From an uncultured Victivallaceae bacterium (lineage in GTDB: Bacteria; Verrucomicrobiota; Lentisphaeria; Victivallales; Victivallaceae): a DNA stretch of 64,000 nucleotides. Where the stretch lies: NCBI GenBank assembly GCA_944392655.1, contig CALXXL010000002.1, positions 124,001-188,000 of the forward strand, read 5' to 3'. The notes under the pieces were generated by a model that saw only the letters and a list, made by a program, of their open reading frames with translations, was not told the DNA's origin and made no database searches. Made by a program: the position numbers and the translations under genes. The number at the start of each line of letters is the position of its first letter. Positions within the stretch are counted from its first letter, which is position 1. Shown here piece after piece: positions 8,477 through 16,039 of the stretch.

Positions 8477-9763
8477 TTAATCCTCTTTGCGATAAGTTTT
8501 GCCGATATATATCTGACGCGGCCGGGTAATCCTGGTACCGGCGCCGATCATCTCCTTCCAGTGGGCGATCCATCCCGGCAGACGGGCCAGAGCGAACATT
8601 ACGGTAAACATATTTTCCGGGATACCCAGAGCCCGGTATATGATACCGGAATAGAAGTCCACATTGGGGTAGAGATGCCGTGCGATAAAGAAGTCATCCT
8701 TAAGTGCCGCCTCTTCCAGCTCCATAGCGATATCGAGCAATGGATCCTTGCAGTGCATGGTTTCGAGGAAGCGGTGACACTCTTCTTTGATGATGACAGC
8801 GCGCGGGTCATAAGTTTTATATACACGGTGGCCGAATCCCATGAGTCTGAAAGTTGAGCTGCGGTCTTTAGCCATATCGATATATTTGCGTACATTTCCT
8901 CCGTCGGCCTGAATCATCTTAAGCATCTCGATAACGGCCTGATTTGCGCCGCCGTGAAGCGGTCCTGAGAGCGCGCTCATTCCGGCGGAGATGGTCGAAT
9001 AGAGGTTGACCTGGGCGCTGCCGACAGTGCGTACAGCGGTGGTTGAGCAGTTCTGTTCGTGGTCGGCGTGCAGAATAAAGAGCACGTTAAGGATATTGAC
9101 CGCCTCCTCGCGAATCTCGTAAGGATTGACGGGGGAGTCGAACATCATATTGAGGAAGTTTGCGCAGTACGGGAGATCCCGCCGCGGATACACCACCGGT
9201 TCGCCGATAGATTTTTTATATGCGAAAGCGGCGATAGTTCTGACGGTCGAGATAAGCCGTGCGGTAGAGACGTCGATATCCTCGCTCATGGATAACGAGT
9301 CCACATTGGGATAGAAGGTGGACAAAGCGTTAATCATGGTGGAAAGGATATGCATCGGGTGAGCTCCATGCGGGAAATTGTCAAAAAAGTGGCGCATATC
9401 CTCATGAAGCATGGAGTGGCGATTGAGCAGGTCGGAGAATTTCCGGTTGCACTCTGCGTCGGGCAGATATCCGTGGACGAGCAGATAAGCGGTCCGGACA
9501 AAGCTGGCGGACTTCACCAGCTGTTCCACAGGGATTCCCCGGTAACGCAGGATACCGCGTTCGCCATCGACGAAAGTTATGCGGCTGTAACACGCGGCGG
9601 TATTGACAAAACTCGGATCGATGGTAACGCATCCGGTATATTTTCGCAGATTGCTGATATCTATTCCCCGTTCACCCTCGGTACCGACGATGATGGGAAG
9701 CTGAATTTCCTGATCGCCGATACGCAATACGGCGAATTCGGTGGCTTCTGGTTGATCTAACAT
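8477..9763 (-). CDS. gltA: Citrate synthase, type II
   Basis: Condenses acetyl-CoA with oxaloacetate. The 428-residue length and N-terminal beta domain (IGDQEIQLPIIVGTEGERG) match the hexameric, NADH-regulated Gram-negative type. Catalytic regions are visible: ILHADHEQNCSTT, GPLHGGANQAV with the active histidine, GFGHRVYKTYDPRA, and an arginine-rich C-terminus TRITRPRQIY. AGGTGGG lies ahead of the ATG. It has its own promoter (9823-9851). No other TCA-cycle gene is in the window. Confidence 0.97.
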   Translation of the reverse strand: MLDQPEATEFAVLRIGDQEIQLPIIVGTEGERGIDISNLRKYTGCVTIDPSFVNTAACYSRITFVDGERGILRYRGIPVEQLVKSASFVRTAYLLVHGYLPDAECNRKFSDLLNRHSMLHEDMRHFFDNFPHGAHPMHILSTMINALSTFYPNVDSLSMSEDIDVSTARLISTVRTIAAFAYKKSIGEPVVYPRRDLPYCANFLNMMFDSPVNPYEIREEAVNILNVLFILHADHEQNCSTTAVRTVGSAQVNLYSTISAGMSALSGPLHGGANQAVIEMLKMIQADGGNVRKYIDMAKDRSSTFRLMGFGHRVYKTYDPRAVIIKEECHRFLETMHCKDPLLDIAMELEEAALKDDFFIARHLYPNVDFYSGIIYRALGIPENMFTVMFALARLPGWIAHWKEMIGAGTRITRPRQIYIGKTYRKED

Positions 9764-9822
9764 AATTCTGATCCCACCTTTTCTGTTGTTGTTATCGGTT
9801 AAAATTTGCCGGGCATCCTTAC

Positions 9823-9851
9823 AATATACTATTCGTAGAGGTTTTTTTCAA
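9823..9851 (-). promoter_or_regulatory. Promoter of gltA
   Basis: On the minus strand TTGAAA (9846-9851), a 17 bp spacer, then TATATT (9823-9828), about 60 bp before the gltA start. Confidence 0.65.
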
Positions 9852-9955
9852 ATACCGGTTGAATAATTCTGCAATCTTTGCCTTGCGGACAAAATCGGCC
9901 GATATCGTATATGAGTGGATAAAAAGATGATTTGAAATTTAGCTGGCGAGGTGTT

Positions 9956-10771
9956 ATGTTACTAAAAAATTCTGAGATAAAACGATTTATAAAGTTAAGG
10001 AAAAACAGCGGAAAAATGGCACAGCAAAATCAGATTCAACAGCAACCCCGTCCCGAACTCCGGCCGCAGATGTTTGAGCCGAACGACATATACGAGGCGA
10101 AAAAGCTCTCCCTGCCCGATTACGATGATCCCTCATTCTCCCCCTCCAATTTCCGGTCCGGAGGAGACGGTCCGAAGCACGATGAGCGCTGGGAAAAGGA
10201 GACCGACTTTATAGTGGACAAAATTCTGTGTGAATTCATTCCGCGGGAGAACTCCTGGCTGCTGGACTACGGCTGCGGAGCCGGACGTATTGCCAAAAAG
10301 CTGTGTGATAAAAAGCTCAATATTCTCGGTGTGGATATCTCTCCGGGTATGCGCAAATACGCGGTTGAGTATGTAAACAATCCGGAACGATTCCTCTGTG
10401 TATCCCCTGAGATGATGCAGCAGCTGATACTTCAGGGTTTCCGTGTGGACGGGGGTTTTGCGGTATGGACACTGATGCATGTGCCGAAGATTCCGGAAGC
10501 GCTGGAAGAGATCCAGGACATATTGAAATTCGGAGCGCCGTTTATTTCGGTGAATCTGCAATCCAAACGTCTTCTGCCGGTAACGATGAACGGCGAAGGG
10601 AAATGGCTGGAAGACAACTACGACCTGTGGGGCATGACGGACAATTTCTTCGGCTTGAGGAACACCATATTATTCCCGCATGATCTGGATCCGAAGAACA
10701 AGCTGTTGCTGCGCAGCTACTGGAAAACGCTTACCGCGCCGCCGCAGTCGGTGCGTCCGACCAGATCATGA
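9956..10771 (+). CDS. Class I SAM-dependent methyltransferase, unknown substrate
   Basis: About 271 residues from the ATG at 9956, which has GAGG four bases upstream. A further in-frame ATG at 10016 is a reasonable alternative because the first 20 residues are basic and unconserved-looking. Motif I is LDYGCGAGRIAKKL, followed by LGVDISPGMRKYA (motif II with an acidic residue). The later AVWTLMHVPKIPEALEEI matches motif IV of small-molecule methyltransferases such as the UbiE/Methyltransf_11 group. The C-terminal half after residue 200 has no recognised feature. The stop overlaps the next gene's start as ATGA, so the two are coupled. Confidence 0.7.
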   Translation: MLLKNSEIKRFIKLRKNSGKMAQQNQIQQQPRPELRPQMFEPNDIYEAKKLSLPDYDDPSFSPSNFRSGGDGPKHDERWEKETDFIVDKILCEFIPRENSWLLDYGCGAGRIAKKLCDKKLNILGVDISPGMRKYAVEYVNNPERFLCVSPEMMQQLILQGFRVDGGFAVWTLMHVPKIPEALEEIQDILKFGAPFISVNLQSKRLLPVTMNGEGKWLEDNYDLWGMTDNFFGLRNTILFPHDLDPKNKLLLRSYWKTLTAPPQSVRPTRS

Positions 10772-11430
10772 TCCGTGAGACAAGTTACGGGCAGACGTTT
10801 GGCGAACTGTACCGTGAAACCGAAGAGCTGTTCAACACGGTTGATGACGGCTGCCATGATTTTGACCATACGCTAAGAGTTCTGCACAATGCTGAACTTC
10901 TGCTGACTCATTATCCTGCTGCGAACAAGGAAGTTGTGCGTTTGGCGGCATTGCTGCACGACATTGGCAGAGTTGGGGAATCCAAAACTGCTGGAGCGCC
11001 GTGTCATGCGGAGACTGGAGCGGCTAAAGCGGTGCAGATGCTACTGTCGCACGGGTATGATATGCCGACGGCGGTACAGGTTGGCGAAGCGGTGCGTACC
11101 CACCGTTACCGCGGGGATGCACAGCCGGAGACGCTGGAAGGGCAGATCATATTTGATGCGGACAAACTTGATTCGCTGGGGGCGGTAGGCATCGGGCGTG
11201 CATTTCTGTTTGCGGGGATGGTTGGAGCGCGGGTGCACAACACGGCGGAGACAGCGCTCAGCAGTCCGGCTTACGGCAGGGAGGACACGGCGTACCGGGA
11301 GTATCTGGTAAAATTGCGTCATATTCCGGAAAAGATGTTTACTGATGCGGGTCGTGTTCTGGCGCATGAGCGGCTGAAGTTCATGGAAGAGTTCTTTGCG
11401 CGGCTCAATCTGGAAGTGTACGACAATTAA
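10768..11430 (+). CDS. HD-domain metal-dependent phosphohydrolase
   Basis: 220 residues of the HD superfamily, similar in layout to E. coli YedJ-type proteins. The metal ligands are visible: His34 in HDFDHTLRV, His64-Asp65 in LLHDIGR, and an aspartate in the IIFDADKLDSLGAVG stretch, which is characteristic of this subgroup. Known HD proteins cleave phosphate esters of nucleotides; no substrate can be assigned here. The 4-base ATGA overlap with the methyltransferase gene implies a two-gene unit. No terminator is obvious before the promoter of the next gene at 11467. Confidence 0.75.
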   Translation: MIRETSYGQTFGELYRETEELFNTVDDGCHDFDHTLRVLHNAELLLTHYPAANKEVVRLAALLHDIGRVGESKTAGAPCHAETGAAKAVQMLLSHGYDMPTAVQVGEAVRTHRYRGDAQPETLEGQIIFDADKLDSLGAVGIGRAFLFAGMVGARVHNTAETALSSPAYGREDTAYREYLVKLRHIPEKMFTDAGRVLAHERLKFMEEFFARLNLEVYDN

Positions 11431-11466
11431 AATATAAAAAAAATGTCATAGAAACATATTTTTCAT

Positions 11467-11495
11467 TTGCATTTAGCCGAACGGGTGGATATACT
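11467..11495 (+). promoter_or_regulatory. Promoter of the first PilT-like gene
   Basis: TTGCAT at 11467-11472, 17 bp spacer, TATACT at 11490-11495. The leader to the start codon at 11596 is about 95 nt and contains a strong hairpin. Confidence 0.6.
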
Positions 11496-11528
11496 ACAAT
11501 CAAGCTGATATTTTCAGGATGAATACGT

Positions 11529-11558
11529 CAATCCGGAAGCGTAAAAAATTCCGGATTG
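11529..11558 (+). other. Leader hairpin upstream of the PilT-like pair
   Basis: CAATCCGGAA (11529-11538) and TTCCGGATTG (11549-11558) form a perfect 10-bp stem around a 10-base A-rich loop. No T-tract follows, so it is not a standard terminator. It could stabilise or regulate the message. Confidence 0.5.
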
Positions 11559-11595
11559 GCAACAACATGCTTCTAGCAGCAGGAAGGACGGGGCC

Positions 11596-13698
11596 ATGAG
11601 TTTGGAATTGAAGTGGTTCATCTATGTATTGATCCAGCACGAGATCGTCACGCCGGAGTTTGCGCTCACACTGCTTGCCCGTCTGGGGCAGGAGGAGACG
11701 ACTCTGGAAGAATATGCGCAGCAACTGTTTGAATTACTCAGCAACGGTTTACCGCAGGCTGAACAGGCGCAAATGATGCAGCAGATCCAATCCTATGCTG
11801 AATATGCGATGGAACAGGCCGACACGGGTGAAGAGCCGCTGGAGACCTATGAAGTTGAAATTGTCGATGATCTGGATGAAGCTGATGCAGAAGCTCCGGC
11901 TCCAGCAGCTGAGCCGTCCCGGCCTGAACCGGCGTCCAATGGTTTTGATCCGTTTGCCGGCCGCGGTGTTACTCCGGTGATGCCCAGGGAGGAAGATCTT
12001 GATGAGACCAGTGCATTCCCTGCTGAAGATGATGAATTTGATGACATTCCGGAAGATAACACAACCGAGATAATGGATGCGGCCAAGGATGATGATACGG
12101 CTGACGATATAGACGATGATGAAGCCAAGCCGAAGGAGCCCGCAGGTTACCGGGTGCAGAAGCCGGAAGAGGATTTTGCGGCGCAGGAAAAGCTGTTTTC
12201 CAGCATAGCGGAGGCGCGGGCTAACTCCTCGGTTGATCCGGAAGAGGATCTGAATCAGGAGCCGAGTGTGGAAGACATCATGGCGGCGTTCAACCGCAAG
12301 CATGGTGGTGCTGCTAAAAAGCAGAAGGAGGTAAAGCCGACGCTGTCGAATATAACCGGCTCACGTCCGATGGCTACGGAGACGACCAGAACGCTGAAGA
12401 AGGTAAAGGTTGACGCGAAGATATTGAGTCCGGAACAGCCGAAGGAGAAGGAACCGGCGGCGAGTGACACAATTCCCTTATCGTTGCCGCACTTTTTTGC
12501 CGATACTGACCGCCGGGTGTTCAAAGTGGACAATCTTCCGGCGCTGATAAATCTGGAAAAGCAGAATGCCGGAGAGTGTGCGCCTTTAATGATGGATCTG
12601 ATTGCGGCATTGCGGCGCAAACAGGTCAGCGATCTTTATATCAATGCGGGGATGCCGTTATTCATCCGGCGTCACGGTCTGATAAACTATCTTGAAACGG
12701 AGCCGTTGTCGGCCAAAGCGGCGGAAAATCTGAATCTGGCGCTGCTGAATGAGAGTCAGAAGGAGAAATTCAGCCGCAATGGCGATCTGTCGTTCTCGCT
12801 GGCTTTGCGTGACGGCCGCTGCCGTGGGAATCTGCGTTGGCAGATCAAGGGGATCAGCGGCAGTTATCATCTGGCGCCGGCGGAGATCAAGCCGCTGGAA
12901 GAGCTTGGTTTTCTCAAGAACGATGTAAAGGCGATCCAGGAGATGCTGGACAATCCCTCGGGTCTCATAGTGGTAGCCGGTCCGGCGGGCAGCGGCAAGA
13001 CGTCGACTCTGGCGGCGATGGTGGACTATATTGTTCACAAGCGCAAGGATCAGGTAATCATGCTGGAGTCTCCGATTGAGATTCTGCAGGAGAGTGCAGA
13101 GGGCAACGTAATTCAGCGTGAAATCGGCATACACACCTCCTCGATCACAGTTGGGCTTGATGCGGCGATGCAGGAGGATCCGGATGTAATTGTATTAAGT
13201 GAGATATACAATCCGGGTACGATTGAAAATGCGTTGCGGGCAACGGAAGACGGGTTGCTGGTAATAGTATCGATGTACGCTACGAGTGTTGCGGCGGTGC
13301 TGGCTCGGCTTATGGAGGTATTTGAGCCTGAGCGTCGTGAAGAGATCAATGCGATGATATCCGGGAATCTGCGCGGCATAGTAGTGCAGAAACTCATTGA
13401 TGCAGCGGATGAAGACAACCGTACTGCCATCTATGAATTGCTGGTGAACACTCCTGAGATGGCTGGTCTTCTGGTGGATGGCAAGATATCCGGAGCGGTG
13501 CAGGTGATACGTTCCGGCCGGCGCAAGAACATGTGTTCGTTTGACAATTGCGTAATAGCCAAATATCATGCTGGCTCGATCACTGGAGAAACGGCGCAGG
13601 CGGCGATCCACCATCCGGAAATCCGGACTAAGGTGGAACAGGAAGTAGCGATAGCTGAAGCGCGCAAATTGTTGAAGAACCGGAACCAAAACAAATAG
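11596..13698 (+). CDS. PilT-like secretion/retraction ATPase with acidic N-terminal extension
   Basis: 700 residues. Residues 1-75 are helical. About 85-190 is an acidic, proline-rich linker (many Asp/Glu runs), and about 325-700 is a GspE/PilT-type ATPase. Walker A is GPAGSGKTS at 462-470. The Walker B region reads EDPDVIVLSEI where PilT has a Gly-Glu pair; the glutamate is kept. The His box (TLHTS in PilT) reads SMYATS, so its histidine is lost. The N-terminal domain keeps VSDLYINAGMPLFIRRHG, the PilT aspartate-box region. Known relatives power type IV pilus retraction. No pilin or PilB/PilC gene is near. It is followed after 20 bp by a second PilT-like gene. Family sure; activity uncertain. 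Confidence 0.75.
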   Translation: MSLELKWFIYVLIQHEIVTPEFALTLLARLGQEETTLEEYAQQLFELLSNGLPQAEQAQMMQQIQSYAEYAMEQADTGEEPLETYEVEIVDDLDEADAEAPAPAAEPSRPEPASNGFDPFAGRGVTPVMPREEDLDETSAFPAEDDEFDDIPEDNTTEIMDAAKDDDTADDIDDDEAKPKEPAGYRVQKPEEDFAAQEKLFSSIAEARANSSVDPEEDLNQEPSVEDIMAAFNRKHGGAAKKQKEVKPTLSNITGSRPMATETTRTLKKVKVDAKILSPEQPKEKEPAASDTIPLSLPHFFADTDRRVFKVDNLPALINLEKQNAGECAPLMMDLIAALRRKQVSDLYINAGMPLFIRRHGLINYLETEPLSAKAAENLNLALLNESQKEKFSRNGDLSFSLALRDGRCRGNLRWQIKGISGSYHLAPAEIKPLEELGFLKNDVKAIQEMLDNPSGLIVVAGPAGSGKTSTLAAMVDYIVHKRKDQVIMLESPIEILQESAEGNVIQREIGIHTSSITVGLDAAMQEDPDVIVLSEIYNPGTIENALRATEDGLLVIVSMYATSVAAVLARLMEVFEPERREEINAMISGNLRGIVVQKLIDAADEDNRTAIYELLVNTPEMAGLLVDGKISGAVQVIRSGRRKNMCSFDNCVIAKYHAGSITGETAQAAIHHPEIRTKVEQEVAIAEARKLLKNRNQNK

Positions 13699-13718
13699 GT
13701 GCTTAAGGAGGCTCAATT

Positions 13719-14771
13719 ATGGCGAAAATAGACGAACTTTTATCGAAGATGCTTGAGGCTCAAGGCACGACGATGCATATAGGTTGCAACCGTCCTCCGA
13801 TGTACAGAAAGAATGAGATGCTTTCGGAATTTGGCGAGGGAGAGCTTTCGCGCGAAACGGTATCGCAAATGCTGAAGGAGATCTGCCCCCGTGAACGCTG
13901 GGACAAGTTCATGGAAAGCAACGACATGGACTTTATTTATACGATGGACAGTTCCGCCCGTTTCCGCTGCAACTACTATTTTGACCGCAGTGGGATAGGC
14001 GGGGTATTCCACTCGATTCCGGCGCAGGTACCTTCTCTGGATGACATAGAAGCGCCGCAGGTATATAAAGACATCTGTCACCTGCCTGGCGGTTTCATAC
14101 TGACCTGCGGGCCATTGGGCAGCGGCACGACGACCACGCAGGCGGCGATGCTGCAGTATATCAATGAAAACACCTCGAGATACATTATTTCGATTTCGAC
14201 GCTGATCGAGTACACGCACCAGCCCAACCGTTCAGTGATTGAGCAGTGCGAAGTGGAGAAGTCGAAAGTAGCGGATACGCTGGCAGCGGCATTGAATTCG
14301 AATCCGGATGTGATAGTTATAGACGATCTTCCGGATGCGCGCTCAGTACGTCTGGCGTTGCGTGCGGCGATGATGGGGATACTGGTAATTGCGTCTTTGC
14401 CGACGTCGAATTTTGCCAAGACGCTGGATTATATAAGCGACATGTTTCCGGTCAAGGACCGGGCGGAAGCCAAGACGCTGCTGGCGGAATCGGTACAGGC
14501 GATTCTCTCGCAGATGTTATGCCACAGTGTGGAAGGCGGCCGGGCAATCTGCCGTGAAGTACTTTTGCGTGCGGAAGGGGTTCCGACTGCGATCCGCGAA
14601 AACAACATTGCTGCGCTGCGCCAGATTATGGACTCCTACCGTCAACAGGGTATGAGAACGCTGGACTTCAGTCTGCGTGAACTGCTGGCAACTGGCAAGA
14701 TCACTGCGTCAGAGGCCTATGCCCGGGCGACGGACAAGCGTCAATTCCAGCATTTTCTTGTCGGCTATTGA
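13719..14771 (+). CDS. Degenerate PilT-like protein, probable pseudo-ATPase
   Basis: 350 residues, PilT length and domain order, with AAGGAGG ahead of the ATG. The nucleotide loop reads GPLGSGTTTT at 131-140: the invariant Walker A lysine is threonine at 137 (codon ACG, clearly readable). The Walker B Gly-Glu pair is Asp-Asp in PDVIVIDDLPD, and the His box reads SLPTS, without histidine. The rest keeps PilT character (LALRAAMMGILVIAS, KTLDYISDMFP, and the C-terminal RTLDFSLRELLATGKIT). Loss of three catalytic elements with the fold preserved suggests a structural or regulatory partner of the upstream ATPase, with which it is co-transcribed. Confidence 0.75.
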   Translation: MAKIDELLSKMLEAQGTTMHIGCNRPPMYRKNEMLSEFGEGELSRETVSQMLKEICPRERWDKFMESNDMDFIYTMDSSARFRCNYYFDRSGIGGVFHSIPAQVPSLDDIEAPQVYKDICHLPGGFILTCGPLGSGTTTTQAAMLQYINENTSRYIISISTLIEYTHQPNRSVIEQCEVEKSKVADTLAAALNSNPDVIVIDDLPDARSVRLALRAAMMGILVIASLPTSNFAKTLDYISDMFPVKDRAEAKTLLAESVQAILSQMLCHSVEGGRAICREVLLRAEGVPTAIRENNIAALRQIMDSYRQQGMRTLDFSLRELLATGKITASEAYARATDKRQFQHFLVGY

Positions 14772-14796
14772 TTTTTGCCTGCGGCTGTTGTATAAT
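14768..14796 (+). promoter_or_regulatory. Promoter of the coiled-coil membrane protein gene
   Basis: TTGATT at 14768-14773 overlapping the stop codon of the preceding gene, 17 bp spacer, TATAAT at 14791-14796. Confidence 0.65.
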
Positions 14797-14809
14797 AAGT
14801 TAATGGGTA

Positions 14810-14842
14810 CCCTGTTGCTGCGGATATCTGCGGCAACGGGGA
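14810..14842 (+). other. Leader hairpin
   Basis: GTTGC and GCAAC, with flanking C/G runs, form a stem around a TGCGGATATCTGCG loop that can itself pair. There is no following T-tract. It sits between the promoter at 14768 and the GGAGG at 14868. Confidence 0.4.
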
Positions 14843-14882
14843 AATTATTTACATCAGCCACATTACTGGAGGTTTGGCTCAA

Positions 14883-15887
14883 ATGAATGAGAAGAGTGCT
14901 ATCCGGATATTTTCCATAATTATTTTCATAAGTGCGGTAATGATTCTCACTGCCACGGTATTATTTATTGTGCATGAGCGGAAAGCCTATTATCTTAAAG
15001 TGGATGGAATGGATAAATCCGCCGCGTCTGTTACAGCAGCTCCCGCCGCAGTTGAGTCAAAAATTCCGGAGAAAAAAGAGGAAGAAAAGCTGGAAACCGC
15101 GCCTTTTCCTGACGCCCATGCGGAGCTTTATAATGTAGTGCAGGAAGAGGTTCCCGATATTTACCAGTCGATTGCCAACGACATAGAGTGCTCCAGTCTT
15201 TTCAAGACGCTGGATAACCGGCTGAGCAAATGTATAACAGATAATGTACTTACGGTGCATGTAAAAGCGCAGCATCAGCAGCAGTACGGTACAGTGGTCA
15301 AGGTGGAAAAATACGGCAAAGACGGCAAAGATTTTGCCACTGATAAGACTATTCTGCTGCTGAACTGGAATCTTCCGGATGGCGAAAGTGCGGATCTTAC
15401 CATATATCCTACGGCCATGATAACTCAGGATAATGATCAGACGCTGGAAATTTTTGCATTAAATCCGCTTGCAGCCTATAAAGCGTGCATGGAGGGGATA
15501 GACCGTCAGCTGGATGGAGCCTATTACATTCTGGATCTCCATTTGGAGGCGAAGCGGAATGAAGAATTGGCGCAGCAGAGCCGGGCATTGGCTGAGCAGG
15601 CGCTTCAGGAGGCGGAAAATGCGCGGTTACAGGCGCAGAAGGAAGCGGAAAAGAGCAATGTCATTATCAACAACAACTATTATGAAGATGACAATGACCG
15701 CCGTTATTACCGTACCATTTCTGTTCCTGCGTGGCCGCTGCGTCCGGTAAGGCCGCAGAAGCCTTCACAACCGTCAAAACCATCTCAGCCGTCGCAACCG
15801 TCGAAACCGTCTTCCGGTAGCAGCAAACCTGCTTCATCGCCGACGTCGCACAGTATGTTTGCGCCTGGCAAAATAAATGTTCCGTAA
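14883..15887 (+). CDS. Single-pass membrane protein with coiled coil and Pro-Ser-Lys tail
   Basis: Not recognised as a known family. Starting at the ATG at 14883 (GGAGG ten bases upstream) it has about 334 residues. A transmembrane segment covers roughly 8-30 (IFSIIIFISAVMILTATVLF). An acidic/lysine linker follows, then a soluble domain of about 150 residues with a two-Cys pair (ECSS, LSKCITDN). Next comes a charged alanine-rich coiled coil around 225-260, an asparagine-rich NVIINNNYYEDD stretch, and a tail of repeated PSQPSK units. The topology suggests an inner-membrane anchor reaching into the periplasm. It lies directly after the PilT-like pair but has its own promoter, so a shared function is only a suggestion. 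Confidence 0.6.
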   Translation: MNEKSAIRIFSIIIFISAVMILTATVLFIVHERKAYYLKVDGMDKSAASVTAAPAAVESKIPEKKEEEKLETAPFPDAHAELYNVVQEEVPDIYQSIANDIECSSLFKTLDNRLSKCITDNVLTVHVKAQHQQQYGTVVKVEKYGKDGKDFATDKTILLLNWNLPDGESADLTIYPTAMITQDNDQTLEIFALNPLAAYKACMEGIDRQLDGAYYILDLHLEAKRNEELAQQSRALAEQALQEAENARLQAQKEAEKSNVIINNNYYEDDNDRRYYRTISVPAWPLRPVRPQKPSQPSKPSQPSQPSKPSSGSSKPASSPTSHSMFAPGKINVP

Positions 15888-15911
15888 AAAAACAGTAAGC
15901 CAGCTGATATT

Positions 15912-15948
15912 GCGGAGGGATTGAGAATAATCTCTCCGCTTTTCTTTT
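15912..15948 (+). terminator. Rho-independent terminator
   Basis: GCGGAG at 15912-15917 pairs with CTCCGC at 15934-15939, with further inner pairing (GATT/AATC). TTTTCTTTT follows. Confidence 0.75.
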
Positions 15949-15976
15949 CCGTGCCGGGGTGCCACGGTCAATATAT

Positions 15977-16005
15977 TTGAATATTAAGAGTTTTGGTGCT
16001 ATATT
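15977..16005 (+). promoter_or_regulatory. Promoter of the metF-fusion operon
   Basis: TTGAAT at 15977-15982, 17 bp spacer, TATATT at 16000-16005. The leader to the start codon is short (about 28 nt), leaving no room for a SAM riboswitch. Confidence 0.65.
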
Positions 16006-16039
16006 AACCTGAATTGACGAGAATAAGGATAACTGGCTT

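Noticed and set aside
9764-9955. Possible small RNA gene between gltA and the methyltransferase gene
   Set aside because: The region is explained by the gltA promoter; no tRNA-like fold or terminator was seen.
16006-16039. SAM riboswitch before the methionine/MTHFR fusion gene
   Set aside because: The leader is only about 30 nt after the promoter, too short for any known SAM riboswitch.
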